Shown here piece by piece: positions 4,524-10,305 of a stretch of DNA of 10,305 nt. Numbering within the stretch: the stretch's first letter is position 1; every line of letters begins with the position of its first letter. The stretch is taken from contig JAWLCG010000169.1 in NCBI GenBank assembly GCA_041687295.1, forward strand, positions 1 to 10,305, read 5' to 3'. This stretch comes from JAWLCG01 sp041687295. Its GTDB lineage: Bacteria > Planctomycetota > Phycisphaerae > SM23-33 > FEN-1343. The position numbers were made by a program, and so were the translations under genes. The notes below the pieces were generated by a model. The model worked only from the letters and a program-made list of their open reading frames with translations, ran no database searches and was not told the origin of the DNA.

Positions 4524-6131
4524 ATGAGCCTGAGCTTCACCCATCCCTGGGCGTTGCTGAGCCTGCTGGCGGTGGCGGCGGCGGGGGCTGCGGCCCTGTG
4601 GCGGCGGGGCGGGACGATCACGCCCGTCTCGAGCCTGCGTCTGTGGCACGAGGCCCTGGGCGAGGCGGGCTCGTCCCGGCGCCGGCCGGTGGGGCCCTCG
4701 GCCGCGTGGGCGCTGCTGCTGGCGGGGGCGGCCGTGGCGGCCATGGCGGTGGCGGGGCCCGTGTGGCACCGGCAGGGGGCCTATCGTCGCATCGCCCTTC
4801 GCCTGCATGCCTCGGCCGAGCTGGCCAACCCCCCCGGGCCGATTGCGCTACGCCAGGCGGCTGAGGCCCTGCTGGACTGCCTGGACGCCGCCGACCGCGT
4901 GCAGCTGGTGTGGCCGGCGGGTCAGGGCGGGGCGGGGGCGTGGCTCTCGCCGGCCCAGGCGCGAGCGAGGCTGGCCGAACTCGTCTTCGAGCCCGTGCCG
5001 GCCTGGGCGCTGGAGCTGCCGCCAGCCGACCCAGCCGCCCAACTCGTCTACGACCTCGTCCCGGCCACGCTGGATCGGCCCGTCCGCGCTCGCCACGTTC
5101 GCGTGCCGCTGGCCACCACCACCCCCGCTCTGACGCTGGACGCCCTGTCGGCCGAGACGCTCGCCGATGGCCGGGTGCAGGTCCTGGCGGCTGTGCGGAA
5201 TTGGGGGGCGGCGCCCGCCCCGGTCGAGCTGGTGGTGTCGGCGGGCGGCGAGGCGCCGCGCCGGCGGGTGTGGACGCTGGCACCGGGCGAGCGGCGGGCG
5301 GAGGTGTTCGAGCTGCCCCCGCTGGCTGAGGCAACGGCCGTGCGGGCCTCGGTGGGCGAGGCGGCGGGGCAGTGGGGGGGGCTGGAGGCCTCGACGGCGC
5401 CGCCCCTGCCGGTGGCGGTGATGGGGCGGGAGAATCCGTTCGTGGGCCGGTTCCTGCGGGCGATGGGACGGGACATCGCGGTGGTCGGCGTGGACCAGGC
5501 CGAGGGGGTGCTGGCGATTGGCGTCGAGCCGCTGGCCGGTGTGCCGGCGGTGGTGTTCGATCCTCGCGTGGCGCCGCCGGGCTGGCGGCTGGGCGAGCCG
5601 GTCGGGCCGGTGCACCTGGGCCAGGCCCGCCTGCGGGCCGACGCAGGCCTGCTGGAGCATGTGGACCTGGCGGGGGTGGCCGTCCGGTCGGCCCGGCCCT
5701 TCGTGGGCGAGGGGCCCGGCACGCCGCTGGTTCGCACCGAGGCCGGCGTGCTGCTGCTGGCGGGCCCGGGGCGGCGGATGTGGGTGGCGTTCGACCCGGC
5801 CCCGGACAACAGCAACTGGGGCGTCCATGAGAGTTTCCCGCTGTTGCTGGCCGAGGCCCTGGCCTGGCTGGCCCCGGGGCGGATGGGGCCTCGCTGGCAG
5901 CTGGCAGAGGGCTCGGCCGTGGGTCTGGCGGCGGGGTCGGCCCCGGCGGTGTCGGCCGACGCGCTGCCCCTGCCCGCCCCGCTGCGGGCCGGGCGCGACG
6001 TGCGTCTGCGCGGGCCGATGGCGGCGCTGGCGGCGGTGGGTTGGCTGAGCGGCTGGACGCTGCGCCTGACGAGCGGCGGGCGGCGCGCAAAGGGGCGGGG
6101 CGGCTCCCCCGGGAGGCCGCCCCGCCCGTAA
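4524..6131 (+). CDS. BatA-like membrane protein with degenerate vWA-like domain
   Basis: The protein has 535 residues. The N-terminus is the BatA (aerotolerance regulator N-terminal) layout: SFTHPWALLSLLAVAAAGAA (4-23, first membrane span), 'PVSSLRLWHEAL', then a second span at about 60-80 ending 'AVAGPVWH'. Residues 88-160 follow the von Willebrand A order ('LRQAAEALLDCLDAADRVQLVW'), but the expected D-x-S-x-S MIDAS is replaced by 'LHASAEL'. Residues 215-265 resemble a CARDB-type beta domain ('VQVLAAVRNWGAAPAPVELVV'). Residues 295-450 could be a class I glutamine-amidotransferase-like Rossmann region without a clear catalytic Cys. A last hydrophobic stretch lies at 498-515. BatA-type proteins usually accompany MoxR ATPases and DUF58 proteins; neither is in this window. 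GGGAG precedes the ATG by 9 bases. The last dozen codons coincide with a GC hairpin (6093-6127), so the extreme C-terminus (GRGGSPGRPPRP) is probably not conserved. Confidence 0.75.
   Translation: MSLSFTHPWALLSLLAVAAAGAAALWRRGGTITPVSSLRLWHEALGEAGSSRRRPVGPSAAWALLLAGAAVAAMAVAGPVWHRQGAYRRIALRLHASAELANPPGPIALRQAAEALLDCLDAADRVQLVWPAGQGGAGAWLSPAQARARLAELVFEPVPAWALELPPADPAAQLVYDLVPATLDRPVRARHVRVPLATTTPALTLDALSAETLADGRVQVLAAVRNWGAAPAPVELVVSAGGEAPRRRVWTLAPGERRAEVFELPPLAEATAVRASVGEAAGQWGGLEASTAPPLPVAVMGRENPFVGRFLRAMGRDIAVVGVDQAEGVLAIGVEPLAGVPAVVFDPRVAPPGWRLGEPVGPVHLGQARLRADAGLLEHVDLAGVAVRSARPFVGEGPGTPLVRTEAGVLLLAGPGRRMWVAFDPAPDNSNWGVHESFPLLLAEALAWLAPGRMGPRWQLAEGSAVGLAAGSAPAVSADALPLPAPLRAGRDVRLRGPMAALAAVGWLSGWTLRLTSGGRRAKGRGGSPGRPPRP
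6093..6127 (-). terminator. Terminator hairpin of the prepilin-like gene, inside the end of the BatA-like gene
   Basis: GGGCGGGGCGGC (6093-6104) and GCCGCCCCGCCC (6116-6127) are a perfect 12-bp inverted repeat with an 11-base loop that can itself pair. On the minus strand the stem is followed by CCTTTG, a weak T-run, which favours a terminator for the convergent gene ending at 6145. On the plus strand the stop codon TAA (6129-6131) comes right after the stem, so it may serve both genes. Confidence 0.65.
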
Positions 6132-6144
6132 TTGCTGGACTGGC

Positions 6145-7005
6145 TTACTCTTCCTCGCCGCGGAAATTCCACTCCACAAATGAGTCGTAACTGCTGCGGG
6201 CGACGTGGCCATCGACGAACAGGTAGTTGGTCTGGTCCATGTGCGGATTGACCATGATGCTGATGCCCGCCGTGCGGTTGTCCGGGGCGGTCCAGCCGAA
6301 CCAGGGGTTGAGCCCCGTGGCCGGGTCGCCGGAGGTGCTGTACCGCGGCCCGCCGCTGAGCAGCGTGTCCTGCGGGTGGGTCTGGCGGTTCATCTCGATG
6401 TAGCCGCCCCAACCCCACGGGTTCCAGTCTCTGGTCTCCAGAGAGTACTGCACCGAGTGCATGCCGGCCAGAATGTTCTGCGTGTACGAGCCGACCGTGG
6501 TGAAGTAGCCCAACTGCTGGTCGCGCATCGTCGGGCAGTGCAACTCGGGCACGACGAAGGAATCCCAGGTGGCACTGGCGCCCCATCGCACCAGCGGGTG
6601 CGGCCAGCCCCAGGTGTGGGCCTGGTGGTGCTGGTTGTCATCCGGTTGCCACCAGCCATCCTCGGGCGTCCTGGGGTCGCCCTCGTAGACGTAGGTGTCC
6701 GAGCCGACGCCCTGGCCCTTGGCCCAGTAGGCGATGATGTAGGGCCACTGGCGGTACCAGCCGTTGCCCGCAATGTCGCCCAGTCCGTAGGCGAACCCCT
6801 GGTGCCACGGGCTGATCATGACGTCGTTGTTGTCGGTGCCGTAGGTCTGGTGGGCGGCGCCGAGGTTCTTGAGGTTCGTCTGGCAGAGGACGGCTTTGGC
6901 GTGCTCCTTGGCCTGGGCCAGCGAGGGCAGGAGGATGGAAACCAGCAGTGCGATGATGGCGATGACGACCAGCAACTCGATAAGCGTGAAACCCCGTCTT
7001 CTCAT
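6145..7005 (-). CDS. Prepilin-type protein with H-X9-DG C-terminal motif
   Basis: The protein has 286 residues. MRRRG then FTLIELLVVIAIIALLVSIL is a type IV prepilin leader: cleavage by PilD-type peptidase after Gly5, Phe6 as the methylated residue, Glu at +5 (residue 10), and one membrane helix up to about residue 27. A charged helix follows ('AKEHAKAVLCQTNLKNLG'). The body is Trp/Gly/Tyr-rich. The 'LHCPTM...TTVGSYTQN' stretch and the C-terminal H255-x9-D265-G266 (HMDQTNYLFVDGHV) fit the prepilin-processing-associated H-X9-DG family, abundant in planctomycetes. It would be an exported pseudopilin or surface protein assembled by a type II secretion-like machine; its partner is unknown. The ATG at 7005 is chosen because AAAGGAG lies 6 bases upstream. 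The in-frame extension to 7128 lacks such a site and would bury the leader. Monocistronic, convergent with the BatA-like gene. Confidence 0.9.
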   Translation of the reverse strand: MRRRGFTLIELLVVIAIIALLVSILLPSLAQAKEHAKAVLCQTNLKNLGAAHQTYGTDNNDVMISPWHQGFAYGLGDIAGNGWYRQWPYIIAYWAKGQGVGSDTYVYEGDPRTPEDGWWQPDDNQHHQAHTWGWPHPLVRWGASATWDSFVVPELHCPTMRDQQLGYFTTVGSYTQNILAGMHSVQYSLETRDWNPWGWGGYIEMNRQTHPQDTLLSGGPRYSTSGDPATGLNPWFGWTAPDNRTAGISIMVNPHMDQTNYLFVDGHVARSSYDSFVEWNFRGEEE

Positions 7006-7136
7006 GATATGCTCCTTTGACGGCAGTGACTTGTGGCGGCTCACGAACCGCCTGATGATCCAGATCTGTTTAGCCGTCCGCCCGGCGGGCTCCACAACCC
7101 CACTGCGCAAAGACCCGCCGTCGGACATGTCGGTTC

Positions 7137-7165
7137 GCCGGTATTGGAAGTGCGCGGATACCGGC
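7137..7165. repeat. 8-bp perfect inverted repeat in the prepilin-like leader
   Basis: GCCGGTAT (7137-7144) and ATACCGGC (7158-7165) are exact reverse complements with 13 bases between them. The element lies just downstream of the predicted prepilin-like promoter start site. It could be a repressor operator or a stem-loop in the roughly 160-base untranslated leader. Within the same region CGG-TTCG-CCG (7131-7140) could form a small UUCG-type tetraloop hairpin. Confidence 0.5.
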
Positions 7166-7174
7166 TCCTATTCA

Positions 7175-7203
7175 AATGTAGCCGCTTTGCCCGCGACTGT
7201 CCA
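7175..7203 (-). promoter_or_regulatory. Sigma70-like promoter of the prepilin-like gene
   Basis: On the minus strand TGGACA (7203-7198), a 17-base spacer and TACATT (7180-7175) match 5/6 and 4/6 of the consensus at ideal spacing. Transcription would start near 7168, running into the inverted repeat at 7137-7165 and toward the ATG at 7005. Function inferred. Confidence 0.5.
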
Positions 7204-7276
7204 GACCCCTTTCGGCAGATAAAACTAGCAATCATGATATTTCAGTGACGCATGGGGTCCCGGGGGCCTGGCCCGT

Positions 7277-7310
7277 TCGCCGGCAGGTTATTGATAATCG
7301 CCGGCAGGTT
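7277..7310. repeat. Two perfect 13-base direct repeats, 21-base period
   Basis: TCGCCGGCAGGTT occurs at 7277-7289 and again at 7298-7310. The 21-base period is two helical turns, placing both copies on the same DNA face. One copy lies directly upstream of the -35 box and the other fills the spacer between -35 and -10. This is the geometry of a repressor operator for the FAD/Fe-S gene; the regulator is not in this window. Confidence 0.65.
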
Positions 7311-7320
7311 GGCCTATGAT
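7291..7320 (+). promoter_or_regulatory. Sigma70-like promoter of the FAD/Fe-S oxidoreductase gene
   Basis: TTGATA (7291-7296), an 18-base spacer and TATGAT (7315-7320) match 5/6 and 5/6 of the consensus, the best promoter in the window. Transcription would start near 7327, giving a leader of about 33 bases before the ATG at 7360. Confidence 0.62.
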
Positions 7321-7359
7321 GGCGCCGTCCGCCATCCCTGTTGTCTGCAGGAGCAGAGC

Positions 7360-10281
7360 ATGTCTCAGTCCACCACGCGTGCGCCGTCCGCCCGAGCCCT
7401 CGAATCCCTGACCGCCGAGGTCGAGGGCGACGTGCTGACCGGGCCGATGGAGCTGGCCCTGTACAGCACCGACGCCAGCATTTTCCAGATCCACCCCGCC
7501 GTCGTGGTCTGCCCCCGCACGACCGCCGACGTGCAGGCCGCCCTCCGCTTCGCCGCCCGCGAGGGCCTGCCCGTCGTCGCCCGCGGCGCCGGCAGCGGCC
7601 TGGCCGGCGAGAGCCTCACCGACGGGCTCGTGCTCGACTTCAGCCGATACCAGAAACGCCTGGTCCGCGTCGACGTGCCCGCTCGCCGGGCCACCGTCGA
7701 GATGGGCCTGGTCTTCCAGCGGCTCAACGATGCCCTGGCCGAGCACAAGCTGCTGTTCGGGCCTGACCCCTCCAGCGGCAACCGCGCGACCCTGGGCGGC
7801 ATCCTGGGTAACAACGCCACCGGGGCCCACTCGCTCCGCTACGGCTACGCCAGCGACAACCTCAGCCGCATCGACGCCGTGCTGGCCGACGGCACGACGG
7901 CGAGCTTTCACGCCGACGGTCGACTCGAGGGCGGCGAGCCCAGCGAACTCCGCCAGGCCATCGCCGCGACGATCCCGGCCCTGCTGAGCGACTGGGCCGA
8001 GCGGGTCGAGACCTACTGGCCCCGCAGCCACCGCAACCGGGCGGGCTACAACGTCCGCGGGGCCCGCAACGATGACGGCACGGTCAACTGGTGCAAGCTG
8101 CTGGCCGGCAGCGAGGGTACGCTGGCGGTCTTCACCGGGGCGGAGATCACGCTGAACCCGGCCCCGCCGGTCAAGGCGCTGGTGCAGGCGAACTTCGACT
8201 CGCTGGTGGCGATGGCGCGGGCCCTGCCGGCGATCCTGGCCAGCGGCTGCTGCGCCTGCGAGCTGATGGACGGCGTCCTGCTGGGCCTGGCCCGCGAGGC
8301 CTACGGCGACCACCCGTACCTGCCGGACGTGGCCGCCTCGCTGATCATCGAGCACGACGGCGAGACGATCGAGCAGGTCCGCCGCGGCCTGGACCGCACG
8401 GTCGAGGCCCTGCGCGGCCAGGGCGGGCTGGTTGGTGAGCCCAAGCGGATCGAGGCCGCCGCCGAGCAGGCCGAGGTGTGGTCCATCCGCAAGCGGGCCG
8501 TGCCGCTGCTGTTCCGCCGCCGCGACAACCTTCAGCCGGTGCCCTTCATCGAGGACGTCGCCGTCAATATCGAAAAGATGGCCGACTACCTCGAACGCCT
8601 CGGGGCCATCCTGGACGCCGAGAAGCTGCCCGTCGCCCACTATGCCCACGCCGGGGCGGGCGAGCTGCACATTCGGCCCTACCTCGACCTGCACCGCGAC
8701 GCCGACCGCCAGCAGATGCTCCGCGTCGCCCGCAAGACCTTCGAGCTGGCCTGGCAGTGCGAGGGCACCGTCAGCGGCGAGCACGGCTGCGGCCTGACGC
8801 GGACGGGCTTCCTGGCCGCCCAGTACGGGCCGGTGTACGAGCTGTTCGGCCTGGTGAAAAAGGCCTTCGACCCCGACAACCGCCTCAACCCCGGCAAGCT
8901 CGTGACCGACAAGGGGCCCGAGGAGCTGCTGATCAAGCGTCTCCGCTTCGACACGCCGGCCCAGCCCGATCTCGCCGCCGAGGCCGTGCTCGTGTGGGGC
9001 GACGGCGAGCTGATCGCCGAGGCCGAGCGCTGCAACGGCTGCGGCGACTGCCGGGGCCTCGAGGCCGCCAGCCGCATGTGCCCCATGTTCCGCGCCTTGG
9101 GCACCGAGGCCGCCAGCCCCCGCGGCAAGGTCAACCTCGCCCGCAACCTGCTCAGCGGCCGGCTGGACAAGGACCTGCGGGCCGACATCGCCTACAAGAT
9201 GCTCACCGACCTGTGCCTGGGCTGCAAGAGCTGCCACATGGAGTGTCCCTCCGGCGTCAACGTGCCCAAGCTGGTGGCCGAGGCGCGGGCGTACTACGTG
9301 CGGCAGCGGGGGCTCGAGCGGGTCGAGTGCGTCCTGGCCAACGGCGAGTGGATGGGCAAGCTGGGCAGCCGCTTCGGCCCCGTGGCCAACCTGACGCTCA
9401 AGGTCCCCGGCGTCCGCTGGGCGATGGAGAAGGCCATGGGCGTCGACCGCCGTCGGCCCATGCCGCCCTTCGCCCTGGGCACCTTCGCCCCCAAGGCCCG
9501 CCGCCAGGCCGATGCCGCCCGCAACGGCGAGCCGGCCGCCAGGGTCGCCTACTTCATCGACCTGTTCGCCAACTACCACGACCACAGCCTCGGCCAGGCC
9601 GTCTTAGACGTGCTGACCCACAACGGCATCGACGTGGTCGTGCCCGACCAGGACTCCGCCGCCATGCCGCCGATCGACTACGGCGACCTGGCCGGGGCCC
9701 GCAAGGTCGTCGCCCGCAACGTCGAGCGGCTCGCCCCGCTGGCCGCCGAGGGACGCCGCATCGTCTGCTCCGAGCCGACGGCCGCCCTGTGCCTGGCCCA
9801 CGAGTGGCGCGACGTGCTGGACTCGCCCGAGAGCAAAGCCGTCGCCGAGGCCACCGTCGAGCTGATGGCCCTGCTGCGCGAGCTGCACCGCCAAGGGCGG
9901 CTCAAGACCGACTTCCGCCGCCTGAGTCTGACGGCCGGCTACCACGCGCCGTGCCACCTCCGTGCCCTGGGGATCGGTCGGCCCGCCCTGGACGTGCTGC
10001 GCCTCGTGCCCGGCGTGCAGACCGTCCCGCTGGCCGAGAGCTGCTGCGGCGTGGCCGGCACCAACGGCTTCCAGAAGCGAAACTACGACCGCTCCTTCCT
10101 GGTCGGCCGGCCGTTGCTGGACTCCATCGAGGTCGCCGGCGTCAAGTACGTCCTGACCGACTGCTCCACCTGCCGCATGCAGATCGAGCAAGGCTCGGGC
10201 ATCCCCACGCTGCACCCGGCCAAGATCCTCGCCGCCGCCTACGGCTACCCCGTCAAGGGCCTGCCCGACCTGTACACGTAG
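7360..10281 (+). CDS. FAD-linked oxidase fused to Fe-S (GlpC-like) domain; 2-hydroxy-acid dehydrogenase
   Basis: The protein has 973 residues. Residues 45-185 are the FAD_binding_4 (VAO/PCMH) fold, with ARGAGSGLAGE (74-84) and GPDPSSGNRATLGGILGNNA (134-153). Residues 240-515 are the FAD-oxidase C-terminal domain, with HYAHAGAGELHIRP (427-440) and CEGTVSGEHGCG (467-478). Two 4Fe-4S motifs follow: C558-x2-C561-x2-C564-x9-C574-P and C619-x2-C622-x2-C625-x3-C629-P. Residues 728-960 are a CCG-type region, with C865, C895-C896 and C935/C938. This order matches GlcD-GlpC fusions such as D-lactate dehydrogenases and E. coli YdiJ (D-2-hydroxyglutarate dehydrogenase, about 1,000 residues). The substrate cannot be told from sequence. 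It is expected to oxidise a 2-hydroxy acid and pass electrons via FAD and Fe-S clusters toward the respiratory chain. CAGGAG 6 bases upstream sets the ATG at 7360; the open frame extends to 7252 without such support. Transcribed alone from a promoter with direct repeats. Confidence 0.92.
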   Translation: MSQSTTRAPSARALESLTAEVEGDVLTGPMELALYSTDASIFQIHPAVVVCPRTTADVQAALRFAAREGLPVVARGAGSGLAGESLTDGLVLDFSRYQKRLVRVDVPARRATVEMGLVFQRLNDALAEHKLLFGPDPSSGNRATLGGILGNNATGAHSLRYGYASDNLSRIDAVLADGTTASFHADGRLEGGEPSELRQAIAATIPALLSDWAERVETYWPRSHRNRAGYNVRGARNDDGTVNWCKLLAGSEGTLAVFTGAEITLNPAPPVKALVQANFDSLVAMARALPAILASGCCACELMDGVLLGLAREAYGDHPYLPDVAASLIIEHDGETIEQVRRGLDRTVEALRGQGGLVGEPKRIEAAAEQAEVWSIRKRAVPLLFRRRDNLQPVPFIEDVAVNIEKMADYLERLGAILDAEKLPVAHYAHAGAGELHIRPYLDLHRDADRQQMLRVARKTFELAWQCEGTVSGEHGCGLTRTGFLAAQYGPVYELFGLVKKAFDPDNRLNPGKLVTDKGPEELLIKRLRFDTPAQPDLAAEAVLVWGDGELIAEAERCNGCGDCRGLEAASRMCPMFRALGTEAASPRGKVNLARNLLSGRLDKDLRADIAYKMLTDLCLGCKSCHMECPSGVNVPKLVAEARAYYVRQRGLERVECVLANGEWMGKLGSRFGPVANLTLKVPGVRWAMEKAMGVDRRRPMPPFALGTFAPKARRQADAARNGEPAARVAYFIDLFANYHDHSLGQAVLDVLTHNGIDVVVPDQDSAAMPPIDYGDLAGARKVVARNVERLAPLAAEGRRIVCSEPTAALCLAHEWRDVLDSPESKAVAEATVELMALLRELHRQGRLKTDFRRLSLTAGYHAPCHLRALGIGRPALDVLRLVPGVQTVPLAESCCGVAGTNGFQKRNYDRSFLVGRPLLDSIEVAGVKYVLTDCSTCRMQIEQGSGIPTLHPAKILAAAYGYPVKGLPDLYT

Positions 10282-10295
10282 GGCGGGTGCCGCCC
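10281..10295 (+). terminator. Short hairpin at the end of the oxidoreductase gene
   Basis: GGGCGG-GTG-CCGCCC forms a 6-bp stem with a 3-base loop, starting at the last base of the TAG stop. Only GCGGTCTTCC follows before the window ends, so any T-run cannot be fully judged. A plausible but weak terminator. Confidence 0.4.
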
Positions 10296-10305
10296 GCGGT
10301 CTTCC

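Noticed and set aside
4848..6586. Long minus-strand frames across the BatA-like gene and into the prepilin-like gene.
   Set aside because: They are Pro/Arg/Ser-rich shadows that cross a terminator hairpin and overlap two supported genes.
7288..9585. Minus-strand open frame of 765 codons opposite the FAD/Fe-S gene.
   Set aside because: It has no ribosome site and no domain, its composition is low-complexity Ala/Gly/Val/Gln/His, and it mirrors a clearly real gene.
1..10305. CRISPR arrays, tRNA or rRNA genes, insertion sequences.
   Set aside because: No regularly spaced repeats, cloverleaf or CCA-ended structures, transposase motifs or flanking inverted repeats were seen on either strand.

Overview
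The window is very G+C-rich bacterial DNA. It suggests a planctomycete, most likely of the Phycisphaerae type. The strongest clue is the prepilin-like protein at 6145-7005, which pairs a GFTLIELLVVIAIIALLVSILLPSL leader-type N-terminus (described in its entry) with a C-terminal H-X9-DG motif, a combination typical of the large planctomycete pseudopilin-like families. The BatA-type membrane protein with two small secreted companions fits the same assignment. No tRNA, rRNA, CRISPR array, transposase or integrase was seen.

Left part, minus strand (1-3216). The window opens with the broken C-terminal part of a beta-helix (glycoside hydrolase family 28-like) protein. A strong hairpin follows at 276-311. 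Next comes a tight three-gene minus-strand operon, read from 2733 down to 407: a small one-helix protein resembling 'nutrient deprivation-induced' proteins, a two-helix Holin-X/holin superfamily III protein (PF07332 type), and a long LEA-like protein with a DUF3618-type N-terminus. The same set of protein types is known together in other phyla and is probably an envelope or stress module, not a phage lysis cassette. A sigma70-like promoter lies about 250 bases upstream. Beyond it, at 3103-3216, is an isolated fragment of the tRNA methyltransferase TrmO.

Centre, plus strand (3361-6131). Three close-packed genes form a likely operon. The first two (194 and 179 codons, ATGA overlap) encode exported proteins that share a C-terminal domain and look like a tandem duplication. 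The third encodes a BatA-like membrane protein of 535 residues whose von Willebrand-like domain seems to have lost its metal-binding (MIDAS) signature. A strong hairpin at the end of this gene serves as terminator for the convergent prepilin-like gene.

Right part (6145-10305). The prepilin-like gene (minus) and a 973-residue FAD/Fe-S oxidoreductase (plus) are divergently transcribed. The oxidoreductase is of the GlcD-GlpC fusion type (D-lactate/D-2-hydroxyglutarate dehydrogenase-like) and probably feeds electrons from a 2-hydroxy acid into the respiratory chain. Its promoter carries two perfect 13-base direct repeats 21 bases apart, one upstream of the -35 box and one between -35 and -10. This is a good candidate repressor operator. 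No clearly new defence or mobile system was found; the most notable items are gene remnants, divergent domains and regulatory sites.
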